This document shows positions 42,851 through 50,512 of a stretch of DNA of 64,000 nucleotides, in pieces. Position numbers and translations under genes: made by a program. The notes under the pieces are model-generated. The model was not told the DNA's origin and searched no databases. It worked only from the letters and a program-made list of their open reading frames with translations. The stretch is taken from the NCBI RefSeq assembly GCF_016653615.1, contig NZ_CP067393.1, forward strand, positions 1,379,673 through 1,443,672, read 5' to 3'. This DNA is from Entomomonas asaccharolytica. GTDB taxonomy: Bacteria > Pseudomonadota > Gammaproteobacteria > Pseudomonadales > Pseudomonadaceae. Within the stretch, counting starts at the first letter, position 1. Each line of letters begins with the position of its first letter.

Positions 42851-42994
42851 GGGTAAAAGGCGTAAAAAGGTCAAAAGGCTTCTAAAAGGCTAAAGGGAAG
42901 GGTAATTAAGGGGTAAGGGGCTTACCCTAAAAAGGCTTAAGGACTAATTAAAAGGCCAAAGGGAATATCCTCCACCTCGCTGCGCTCGTCGGAG
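42851..42994. repeat. Candidate oriT: AAAAGGC repeats and hairpins before traI
   Basis: At least six AAAAGG(C) units and AAAGGG variants occur in 110 bases. A perfect GGGTAAG/CTTACCC hairpin (42911-27) is embedded among them. CTCC (42970-73) faces the traI ribosome site GGAG (42991-94) around a GC-rich loop. No genes. Iterons plus a hairpin directly upstream of a relaxase gene are the usual look of an origin of transfer; the nic site is not identified. Confidence 0.45.
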
Positions 42995-43000
42995 AAATAC

Positions 43001-44986
43001 ATGCTCATTAAACTACGAACACTACTTGGGTTGGTGGATAAAAAGACCATACCCAGTGAAGTTAAACATAACTTGCAACAGGGTTATTTACAGCCATTAT
43101 CGGCAAAAGAACTACTGCAAACAGACCTAAGACAAGCGATATTAAGTCATATATGGCAGCATACCTCCTTATCTAAAGAAAACTTCTACACCATCTATCT
43201 ACTGCCTATAGAACGCTATGCTCAACTGGTACAACAATTCCCTGCCTCTGAAAGCCACCACCATGCCTATTTAGGTGGAATGCTAGATCATGGTTTAGAA
43301 CTGATCGCCAATGCCCTAAGATTGCGTCAAAGCTACTTATTACCACCTGGAGCACCACCAGAAGACCAAGCTGTCCAAGCCGATGCTTGGACAGCAGCTA
43401 TCGCCTATGGAGGACTACTCCACGATATAGGTAAAATTGCTGTCGATATACATGTACAGCTACAAGATGGAACACACTGGCATCCTTGGATGGAACCAAT
43501 CAAACAACCCTATCGCTTTAAATACATCAAAGGACGCGACTACCATCTACATGATGCAGCAGCAGGGCTACTCTACAACAAAATCATTGCACCAGAAATA
43601 ATGAACTGGTTATCCAACTATCCAGAACTGTGGAGCAACCTACTTAACTTACTAGCAGGGCGTTATGAACAGGCAGGTGTGTTGGGTGAAATTGTTAACA
43701 AAGCGGACAAAATCTCTACTGCTAAAAATATTGGAGCTAATCCTGACAAAGCTATCCAAGCTCCTAACAACTCACTTCAGAAAAAACTGATTACAGCCTT
43801 ACAACACTTGATTAAAAATGAATTGATCATCAACAAAACACCAGGTGATGCATGGTTAACCAACACAGGCTTGTGGTTAATGAGCAAAACAGTAGCTGAC
43901 AAAGTAAGAGCCTACCTACTAAGCAATGGATTTGAAGGCATTCCTAGCAACAACACCAAACTATTTGACGAACTACAATCCTTTGGCATTATCCAAGCCA
44001 CAGAAGAGGAAAAAGCTATATGGAAAGCCACTGTGAGCGATCAATCAAACAACTGGCAACAAGAATTCTCTCTGATCAGAATATTGCCTACCTTAATCTG
44101 GAACAATACAGAACAAACACCTTCAGTATTTGATGGAACTATTGCTTTTAGTGAAGATAAACCAACCAAAACAACCAATGAACCAGAAATAAACCTATTG
44201 GCTGAACCAACTGTTAAGCAAACAAATTTAGACACGGGTCAAGAACATAATCTAATCAATAATACTGATAACACAGTCAACCTATTAGAAGATACGCCAA
44301 GCAATATACTTACTCAGTCACCTGTCAAAGAAACCAAAAACTTTGAACTTAATACTGAAGATGATACAGATAACATACTTGCGCTATTTAATGATGATAT
44401 AACCCCAGAAAGATCAGAAATAAATGATGAAATCAATAATACAGAATGTAAAGAAGTAGTAAATAAAAATAAACAATCGTTTGAAATAACAGAAAAAATA
44501 GACAACCCAGAAAAATCACAACCAGCCTTTATTATCAATGCACAGCAAGAACTTTCACCCAAAGAAATAGGTAAACACTTTGTAAATTGGCTTCAATTTA
44601 AAATTGAACATCATAAACTACCTATCAATGACAGCAACGCCAAACTACACATAATCGAACAACAGCTCCTCATAGTTTCACCAGGTATCTTTCAGCGATT
44701 TACTCACGAACACCCTGAAATAGAACAACTTAAAGCAAAATCGATCAAACTGGAAACATGGCGTTGGGTACAAAGAGGGTTTGAACAACAAAAACTCCAT
44801 AAAAAACGACCCGATGAACTCAATATATGGCAATGCGAAGTCAAAGGGCCACGTAAAAAGGGCAAAATCATTCAAGGCTATTTATTAAATTCAGAATCGT
44901 TTTACAAAGAATTTATACCTCATGACAACCCCTTTTTAACCTTAAAAACTGAAACAGAGACACAGCAAGATAACTTAAGCAATTAA
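43001..44986 (+). CDS. traI: MobH-family relaxase TraI
   Basis: A 661-residue relaxase of PFGI-1/SXT type. The N-terminal TraI_2 domain has HHHAYLGGMLDHGLE and the HD motif LLHDIGK (His141-Asp142), metal ligands of the HD-hydrolase fold used by MobH relaxases to nick oriT. A low-complexity acidic/Asn-rich linker spans about residues 385-510. The C-terminal TraI_2_C domain follows (PKEIGKHFVNWLQFKIEHHKL; VSPGIFQRF; WQCEVKGPRKKGKIIQGYLL). It acts in the cytoplasm, pilots the transferred strand and interacts with TraD. Next to the integrase genes as usual. Confidence 0.93.
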   Translation: MLIKLRTLLGLVDKKTIPSEVKHNLQQGYLQPLSAKELLQTDLRQAILSHIWQHTSLSKENFYTIYLLPIERYAQLVQQFPASESHHHAYLGGMLDHGLELIANALRLRQSYLLPPGAPPEDQAVQADAWTAAIAYGGLLHDIGKIAVDIHVQLQDGTHWHPWMEPIKQPYRFKYIKGRDYHLHDAAAGLLYNKIIAPEIMNWLSNYPELWSNLLNLLAGRYEQAGVLGEIVNKADKISTAKNIGANPDKAIQAPNNSLQKKLITALQHLIKNELIINKTPGDAWLTNTGLWLMSKTVADKVRAYLLSNGFEGIPSNNTKLFDELQSFGIIQATEEEKAIWKATVSDQSNNWQQEFSLIRILPTLIWNNTEQTPSVFDGTIAFSEDKPTKTTNEPEINLLAEPTVKQTNLDTGQEHNLINNTDNTVNLLEDTPSNILTQSPVKETKNFELNTEDDTDNILALFNDDITPERSEINDEINNTECKEVVNKNKQSFEITEKIDNPEKSQPAFIINAQQELSPKEIGKHFVNWLQFKIEHHKLPINDSNAKLHIIEQQLLIVSPGIFQRFTHEHPEIEQLKAKSIKLETWRWVQRGFEQQKLHKKRPDELNIWQCEVKGPRKKGKIIQGYLLNSESFYKEFIPHDNPFLTLKTETETQQDNLSN

Positions 44987-45020
44987 TGTGCTATATGATT
45001 AAACATCAGGAAATTAGATA

Positions 45021-46004
45021 ATGGTACCCGTTATATATACCTGCCAAGAACTACTTGAAGAATTTTTATTCTCCCGAATTATTCGAAAAGATACAGTCAG
45101 CAGCTATCGTAAAGCTATCAACAAACTACAAACACTCCTTAATGAACACCAAGGAATGGATATCCATAGCATTGAGCCTAAACTACTACTTACATGGCGA
45201 AGAAAAGAACTTAACCGAGGATTAGCCTATGTGAGTTGGAACACCTATATTAGGCACCTAAAAGCCATCTTCAACTACGGTATAGAACACAACCTACTCC
45301 ATTATCCTAAAAACCCCTTCTTAGAACTCACTGTTCCAGTACCTAAAAAAAAGAAAAAAACCATTACTGAATTTTCAATCGTACTGGCTAGAGAATATTT
45401 AGAAGAGACTCAAGCAAAGGATCAACAAGGGCAACCTGTTGGCAAACTACATCCTGTATGGTTTTGGCGAACAGTCTTTGAAACTTTCTATTATACAGGT
45501 ATTAGACGTAACCAACTCATTCATTTGAGACTCAGAGACGTAGACCTAAGAAACCAATTAATTAACATACGATTCGAAGGCTCAAAGACTCATCGAGAAT
45601 ACCAAGTACCTATCTGCGATAGCTTATTGCCTTGGCTAGAAAATATTATCCAAATAGCTGTTCGCAAAGGGTTTAACAAAGATGACCAACTCTTTAATGT
45701 TAACCGCTATACCTTAAAAGCTAGAAAAAACCTAACCAAAGAAATGACCTTAGACAGAGTATCTAATGTCTTTCAATCCCTTTCCATAGAACTCAGCAGC
45801 AGAATCACCCCACATCGTTTCAGACATACACTAGGAACAGACCTGATGAAAGACCCTGATCGTAATCTGCATTTAGTCAAAGATTTGATGGGGCATACTA
45901 ACCTAAAAACCACCTTAGAATATATAGAAACGGATATTAGCTCCATCAAGCAAATATTAGATACTCGTAACACATTGAAAGGACGAAAATTTAGTCAGGT
46001 TTAA
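45021..46004 (+). CDS. Tyrosine recombinase / ICE integrase 1
   Basis: A 327-residue phage-type integrase. The SAM-like N-terminal domain covers residues 1-95; the catalytic domain has Arg in YTGIRRNQLIHL, H-x-x-R in TPHRFRHTLGTDLM, His in LMGHTNLKTTLEY and the nucleophile Tyr in LEYIE. It begins 34 bases after traI. Probably catalyses excision and integration of the ICE at tRNA-Lys. It is strongly similar to, and exactly as long as, integrase 2. Confidence 0.9.
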   Translation: MVPVIYTCQELLEEFLFSRIIRKDTVSSYRKAINKLQTLLNEHQGMDIHSIEPKLLLTWRRKELNRGLAYVSWNTYIRHLKAIFNYGIEHNLLHYPKNPFLELTVPVPKKKKKTITEFSIVLAREYLEETQAKDQQGQPVGKLHPVWFWRTVFETFYYTGIRRNQLIHLRLRDVDLRNQLINIRFEGSKTHREYQVPICDSLLPWLENIIQIAVRKGFNKDDQLFNVNRYTLKARKNLTKEMTLDRVSNVFQSLSIELSSRITPHRFRHTLGTDLMKDPDRNLHLVKDLMGHTNLKTTLEYIETDISSIKQILDTRNTLKGRKFSQV

Positions 46005-46465
46005 TTGCTTGTAATACTAATAGCTAATATATTTTAGATAAATATTCTTATATTTTAAAAAGTTTTTTAAATTAATGCGGAAATAACTCATACTATCATG
46101 AGTCTAACTCATTATAGTACTCTATTCAAAATTTAATAAAACTCTATAAAACACAATATGTAGTAATATTTATTTATATTTCCTCAATATGGTGTGTTTA
46201 AAATAAATAATTAATAAATGGTTATTAGTCTCATACCTCATCTGAGATTATTTGACGCACATGAATATTTTTGGATACATTATTTACAGAAACAAAAAGT
46301 CACATTTTGTTACGTTTTGTTTCTAGTCATAAGGGAGGAATGGACTAAATAACTGTTATTAAAACCATTCCAATTGTGATGTTATAAAAAACGAAATCAC
46401 TTTAGGTGATGAAAAAAATAAATATATTCTGTTATTACAGAATTTACAGATAAGAGTGTGAAATT
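46005..46465. promoter_or_regulatory. Gap between integrases with several inverted repeats
   Basis: No gene. Inverted repeats: GAAACAAAA/TTTTGTTTC (46289-97 with 46315-23), GGAATGG/CCATTCC (near 46336-71), ATTCTGT/ACAGAAT just before integrase 2. They could be integrase arm sites or operators controlling integrase 2. Confidence 0.4.
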
Positions 46466-47449
46466 ATGTCGTTTTCATCCAAAATATCATCATTCACTTG
46501 TCAGTCGCTTGTTGAGTATTTTTTATTTAATAACATATTAAGACCAGAAACCAAAAGGACTTATCGTAAAATGATGAGTAAGCTACAAAGTTTACTTATA
46601 AAACATCAAACATTTAGTATTTATAACCTTGAAAAAACACTGCTTATCAATTGGAGAAGAGAAGAGCTAGACAGAGGACTAAAAGCTTCCAGTTGGAATA
46701 GCTATGTTAGACATTTAAAAGCCATCTTTAATTATGCCATCAAGGAGGGCATATTAGAGTATGAGAAAAATCCTTTTTTAGAACTCTCTGTTCCAGTACC
46801 TAAGAAAAAGAAAAAAACATTGACTGCATTCTCTATAGTCAATACAAGACAATATTTTGAAGAAATCCAAGCAAAGGATGAACAAGGACAACCTGTTGGT
46901 AAACTGCACCCTGTATGGTTTTGGCGAACAGTTTTTGAAACCTTTTACTACACAGGTATTAGAAGAAACCAACTGATCCATTTAAGACTAAGCGATGTTG
47001 ACCTAAGAAGTCAACTGCTTCATATTCGCTTAGAAGGCTCCAAGACTCATCGAGAATACCAAGTACCTATCTGTGATAGCTTATTGCCTTGGCTAGAAAA
47101 CATTATCCAAAGAGCTACTATAAAAGGTTTTAATCAAAGTGACCAACTCTTTAATGTTAATCGCTATACATTAAAAGCAAGAAAAAATCTAACAGAAGAA
47201 ATGACCTTAGACAGAGTATCCAATGTGTTTGAATTTATCTCTAAAAAAGTTGGTAGTAGGATTACCCCTCATCGATTTAGACATACATTAGGCACAGACC
47301 TAATGAAAGATCCTGATCGTAATTTACATTTAGTCAAAGAACTGATGGGACATACTAATATAAAAACCACTTTAGAATATGTTGAACCCGATATAAAAAT
47401 GATCAAACAGGCTTTAGATAACAGACGAGTAGTGGGGTATTGTAAATAA
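46466..47449 (+). CDS. Tyrosine recombinase / ICE integrase 2
   Basis: A 327-residue paralogue of integrase 1. All catalytic blocks are intact (YTGIRRNQLIHL, TPHRFRHTLGT, LMGHTNIKTTLEYVE), and long central stretches around HPVWFWRTVFETFYYTGIRR are identical in both. The ends differ most, suggesting different DNA-arm specificity. It is the last ICE gene before the tRNA-Lys fragment. Whether both are needed, or one came from a second element, is not resolved. Confidence 0.9.
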   Translation: MSFSSKISSFTCQSLVEYFLFNNILRPETKRTYRKMMSKLQSLLIKHQTFSIYNLEKTLLINWRREELDRGLKASSWNSYVRHLKAIFNYAIKEGILEYEKNPFLELSVPVPKKKKKTLTAFSIVNTRQYFEEIQAKDEQGQPVGKLHPVWFWRTVFETFYYTGIRRNQLIHLRLSDVDLRSQLLHIRLEGSKTHREYQVPICDSLLPWLENIIQRATIKGFNQSDQLFNVNRYTLKARKNLTEEMTLDRVSNVFEFISKKVGSRITPHRFRHTLGTDLMKDPDRNLHLVKELMGHTNIKTTLEYVEPDIKMIKQALDNRRVVGYCK

Positions 47450-47481
47450 TCATTTAGATATAAAAGAGGAGAAAAGAACAA

Positions 47482-47530
47482 CGCCTACAAAAAAAATTAC
47501 AAGAAATATCTTGCAAAATTTCTGTAGGCG
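47482..47530. terminator. Nested hairpin between convergent integrase genes
   Basis: CGCCTACA (47482-89) pairs perfectly with TGTAGGCG (47523-30), with an inner CAAG/CTTG stem in the A-rich loop. It could terminate transcription or act as an integrase arm site. Confidence 0.45.
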
Positions 47531-47624
47531 GTATATTCTGAAAGAGTACGTGAATTGTGAGCGCACGTATATCTTTCATTTAACTTCACAGGACGGCAAT
47601 CCCGTGAAAGTCAAGAGTAGCAGT

Positions 47625-47672
47625 TGGTGGGTCGTACAGGGTTCGAACCTGTGACCAATTGATTAAGAGTCA
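47625..47672 (-). other. Attachment site: 3' part of tRNA-Lys(CUU)
   Basis: Read on the minus strand, 48 bases form the anticodon loop with CTT (loop CTCTTAA), the variable region, a complete T-arm (ACAGG/CCTGT around TTCGAAC), the 3' acceptor strand and an encoded CCA. The sequence to the right does not supply the D-arm or 5' acceptor strand, so this is a duplicated att core, not a functional tRNA. The full gene should lie at the prophage's right end. Confidence 0.85.
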
Positions 47673-47799
47673 CTAGCTCGAATCTTTAAAAACATTGCAA
47701 CACAAAGCATTAATATACATACAAAATCCCACACTATATAAAAATATACTGAAATTGATTACTATTTTGCAATGGTTACAGCTTTCTTGTGGGACAAAT

Positions 47800-48828
47800 T
47801 TAATCAGCTATTTCTGCCTTTCTATCATATACTTTTTTAGTTAAAGAGGTAGAAGAGTGACCTAATCTTTTTCTAGCTTGTTCAATATCATCTGAATCGG
47901 TAGCTACTTTAGCTCTTAAATCATGCTCTGTAAAACGTTCTTTTAAATTAGTAGTATTTAATGCCTTCTTCATATATCGCTGCCATATAGAAGCAAAACC
48001 GCTTGCTTGGCTGCCATCTGAATATGAGTTACCATCACGAGTACAAAATATATACTTTGATTCACAAGGACGAACCTTTAAACACGCAATAATAGCTTCT
48101 CTTCGTTCTTCATTCCATGTATAGATAGTTTTCTTTCCTGTTTTTTGATGTACTGAATAGATACCATCATCTTGTAAATTATCTATAGTAAGTCTTAACA
48201 GGTCGCCTTGTCTTAAACCTGTTGCTAGTTTTAATTTTACATAAGCATTAATAAAGGGAGAGCATACACTTAAAAATTCTTCTAATTCCCAATGCTCAAC
48301 ATAGCGAGTACGTGACTTCATAGAAAACTTAATATTTAAGCCTCTCATTGGGTGCTGCTCATTCTTGATAATTCCCCACTCAATAGCTTTACTAAATAGG
48401 TGACTCAATACTGCCAAGTCATTATTAGTAGCTTTCTTTCTATCCTTATTTTTATCTTTATATTTAAATACCCACGGTGTTTCAAACTCAATTACTGGTA
48501 TCTCACCAAATACAGTACGCAGTCTTTTAATTGAAATAATATCTAATTTTTGTGTATTAATAGCTTTAGTTGGTGTTACTTCTGATAAGTACCTAATCAT
48601 TAGGTCATTCATTGTTATAATTGGTTGATCTTCTTCAGAGAGTGATTTTATTATTTCTGAATACTTTATTAAAGCGTCAGCTTGGTTCTTTGCTAATGTT
48701 ATTTCTTGTTTGCCATTAAAGAGTTGTTTTCTTTGCGCTTCTGATACCCATCTAGGAACTCTATATCTCCATGCACCATTTTTCCAGCGCACAGATTGAG
48801 CAAATGTCTTTATCCGTTGTCGTTCCAT
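47800..48828 (-). CDS. Prophage tyrosine integrase
   Basis: A 342-residue integrase unrelated in detail to the ICE pair. Catalytic residues: Arg in TGLRQGDLLRL, H-x-x-R in EHDLRAKVAT, His in RLGHSSTSLT and Tyr in KKVYDRKAEIAD near the end. It reads toward the att fragment 128 bases away, the standard int-att arrangement. It integrates the prophage at the 3' end of tRNA-Lys. The start overlaps the end of the excisionase-like gene. Confidence 0.93.
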   Translation of the reverse strand: MERQRIKTFAQSVRWKNGAWRYRVPRWVSEAQRKQLFNGKQEITLAKNQADALIKYSEIIKSLSEEDQPIITMNDLMIRYLSEVTPTKAINTQKLDIISIKRLRTVFGEIPVIEFETPWVFKYKDKNKDRKKATNNDLAVLSHLFSKAIEWGIIKNEQHPMRGLNIKFSMKSRTRYVEHWELEEFLSVCSPFINAYVKLKLATGLRQGDLLRLTIDNLQDDGIYSVHQKTGKKTIYTWNEERREAIIACLKVRPCESKYIFCTRDGNSYSDGSQASGFASIWQRYMKKALNTTNLKERFTEHDLRAKVATDSDDIEQARKRLGHSSTSLTKKVYDRKAEIAD

Positions 48829-49013
48829 TTTGGCTGTCTCTTAACTTTTGTTTTATCTTCAATTTGAATAGAGGATTTAGGGATAATAATTACATTGTCT
48901 ACAGGGTGGACAAAATACCTAATTCCCATAGCGTCTAATACTTCTCGTTGTGGTTTTGTATGTTTACGTCTAGTTAATCGAAATACATCATCTTCATCTA
49001 ATACTTCACTCAT
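48810..49013 (-). CDS. DUF4224 (excisionase-like) protein
   Basis: A 67-residue protein with DEDDVFRLTRRKHTKPQREVLDAMGIRYFV, the DUF4224 signature found beside phage integrases. It overlaps int by 19 bases and is probably the recombination directionality factor or a small int regulator. ATG 49013 with GGTGG upstream is preferred to a GTG nine bases earlier. Confidence 0.75.
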   Translation of the reverse strand: MSEVLDEDDVFRLTRRKHTKPQREVLDAMGIRYFVHPVDNVIIIPKSSIQIEDKTKVKRQPKWNDNG

Positions 49014-49221
49014 CTTGACCACCTTTATTAAGAAACTTGGCTATTTTTATGGCTGTTTCTAATTTAAAAATAATTCCTATCATTTCTTTAGGGTTATCTG
49101 GTTCTGCTTTATGAATAATGAATCCACTATCAAAAGTACCAATAATGAAATGTTCATTATTAGGAACTGATATTGCTGCTTCTGAAGTAGTTAATATCTT
49201 TACACCTTGCTCAACTCTCAT
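49006..49221 (-). CDS. Small hypothetical phage protein
   Basis: A 71-residue protein: EQGVKILTTSEAAISVPNNEHFIIGTFDSGFIIHKAE suggests a small beta-sandwich, followed by a helix (KEMIGIIFKLETAIKIAKFL). Its end overlaps the DUF4224 start and its own start overlaps the gene to the right, so it belongs to the leftward int operon. No family recognised. Confidence 0.6.
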   Translation of the reverse strand: MRVEQGVKILTTSEAAISVPNNEHFIIGTFDSGFIIHKAEPDNPKEMIGIIFKLETAIKIAKFLNKGGQDE

Positions 49222-49457
49222 TCAATAAGCTCCTCTTTAACTTCTAATTCATTGCCTAAAATCTTTTTTAGTAGAGAAATAACTTCTTTAAATGCTTCAT
49301 CATCCATACCCTTGTCAATCATTGAGTAAAGGCTTAATAAAGCATAGCGATCAATAGGATCATCTATATAGTTTGGAAGCTTCTCGTCAATAACTCTTAG
49401 CAGGTACTTGCTACCAAGTGTTGCTAGATAATCTATACTTACTTTAATCATAATCAC
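49218..49457 (-). CDS. Small helical phage protein
   Basis: A 79-residue acidic helical protein (DPIDRYALLSLYSMIDKGMDDEAFKEVISLLKKIL), starting behind GAGGAG and overlapping the next gene by four bases. No family recognised; part of the leftward early operon. Confidence 0.6.
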   Translation of the reverse strand: MIMIKVSIDYLATLGSKYLLRVIDEKLPNYIDDPIDRYALLSLYSMIDKGMDDEAFKEVISLLKKILGNELEVKEELIE

Positions 49458-49465
49458 TCCTCGCC

Positions 49466-49759
49466 CTAAGTAGGCTCTACCTGTAAACTACTCAAAAATT
49501 GATTGGCTGCATCAACTGGATTATCAAAAGAGTTATTAGCAATATTCTTAATAAAATCTGTGAATACAAAGCTGACTAACTGTGTTTTATTGTTAATACC
49601 TAACTTATTAAATATGTTTGTCGTAAGACGTTTTACGGTTGGTTCTGCAATTCCCAACTCAAAACCAACTTGTTTTGCTGGATAACCATTGATTAACAAA
49701 ATACAAATTTCTCTTTCTCTTTTAGTTAGCTTGTTCAATAAGTCATTAATCTGTTTCAT
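49466..49759 (-). CDS. LuxR/GerE-type helix-turn-helix regulator
   Basis: A 97-residue protein that is essentially a single GerE DNA-binding domain: LTKREREICILLINGYPAKQVGFELGIAEPTVKRLTTNIFNKLGI. No receiver or ligand-binding domain, so it is a solo HTH. It may regulate int or a prophage promoter. It starts the int-proximal gene group. Confidence 0.82.
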   Translation of the reverse strand: MKQINDLLNKLTKREREICILLINGYPAKQVGFELGIAEPTVKRLTTNIFNKLGINNKTQLVSFVFTDFIKNIANNSFDNPVDAANQFLSSLQVEPT

Positions 49760-49840
49760 TTACTTAACCTGTTAATAAATTAATCTGTTCATTAATCTTA
49801 TGGAAAGGAGTAAGCTTTCTACCTTGCTTAATCATTACCT

Positions 49841-49969
49841 TTAAGTTATTACCCCCCCTGTACGTTTTGCTAGGTCGATATAATCAAAACAAAATTCAGG
49901 AGAAGAAAATTCACCAGATACAGTTTTATATTTACCTTTATCTGTTTTTTCACAGACGATAAAAGACAT
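49841..49969 (-). CDS. Small phage protein (42 aa)
   Basis: A 42-codon leftward frame behind AGGTG. The translation starts MSFIVCEKTDKGKYKTVSG and ends with DYIDLAKRTGGVIT. Codon use is consistent with its neighbours and it fills an otherwise empty 340-base gap. No family recognised. Confidence 0.45.
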   Translation of the reverse strand: MSFIVCEKTDKGKYKTVSGEFSSPEFCFDYIDLAKRTGGVIT

Positions 49970-50102
49970 AAGTACACCTCATTAGTGAAAATGATAGTTA
50001 GTAGGAGTAGGGTATTTATCCACAAATACTGTGAATAAGAATGTTAGTAAGTGTTGAGTAAGAGTTTTTACTGTGTGCTATGACTAGCTAAGTGTTAGAT
50101 AG

Positions 50103-50474
50103 TTAGGAATTAGGCGGTGTTAGTTCTAAAAAGTGGGTATATATTTTTTTAATAGTACCAAAATTAGATACGCCACCTTCAGTAGCTATAAGACAAATTC
50201 CTTCACCATTTGCCTCTAATATTTGGGCTGGTAAATATTTAGGCCTGCCTTGTCCATGCAGTAAAATAGGCATTGGCTCTCTAGGTAATTCCTCTATAGG
50301 CTGCCAGTTAATAGCTGGTTGGCGAGTGTTCCATATTCTGATTACTTCAGATTTAGAAGATAATCGCGGTGTAGTTATTCCGCATTTAGTACATTCAACA
50401 TAATGAAAAACATCGTTAAAGTAACTGTTTAGCAAAGATTCGCCACCACAAGCACATGGTTTAAGTTCTGTCAT
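50103..50474 (-). CDS. Lar-like restriction alleviation protein
   Basis: A 123-residue protein whose N-terminus (LKPCACGGESLLN...YVECTKCGITTPRLSSKSEVIRIWNTR) has the paired CxCGG and CxxCG zinc knuckles and the W-N-x-R of the Lar family. Rac prophage Lar modulates type I restriction in favour of unmodified phage DNA. The C-terminal half (LPREPMPILLHGQGRPKYLP) is an added small domain seen in other phage proteins. Ribosome site GGAG. Confidence 0.75.
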   Translation of the reverse strand: MTELKPCACGGESLLNSYFNDVFHYVECTKCGITTPRLSSKSEVIRIWNTRQPAINWQPIEELPREPMPILLHGQGRPKYLPAQILEANGEGICLIATEGGVSNFGTIKKIYTHFLELTPPNS

Positions 50475-50512
50475 TGGCTTGCTCCATATCCTTAATATCT
50501 TGTTCAGTTAAT

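Larger units (their letters stand above)
1..47624. mobile_element. Integrative conjugative element, PFGI-1/ICEclc type (left end outside window)
   Basis: The gene order traD, TIGR03747-type, RAQPRD, TIGR03758, 03745, 03750, 03746, 03749, 03752, 03751, VirB4-like ATPase, 03757, 03756, 03755, TraG-N, DUF3742 and later traI-integrase is the known syntenic order of type G (MPF_G) ICEs with MobH relaxases. The integrases and a tRNA-Lys fragment at 47,625 mark the right boundary. The left boundary, usually carrying partition and pilus genes, is not in the window. Cargo includes a T6SS cassette, UmuDC and a large leader-regulated accessory region. Confidence 0.9.

Noticed and set aside
46430-46465. 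LexA-like CTGTTATTACAG before integrase 2
   Set aside because: The spacer is four bases instead of eight, so this is just a short inverted repeat.
47600-47700. Functional tRNA-Lys gene
   Set aside because: Only the anticodon loop, T-arm and 3' acceptor with CCA are present; no D-arm or 5' acceptor strand follows, so it is an att fragment.
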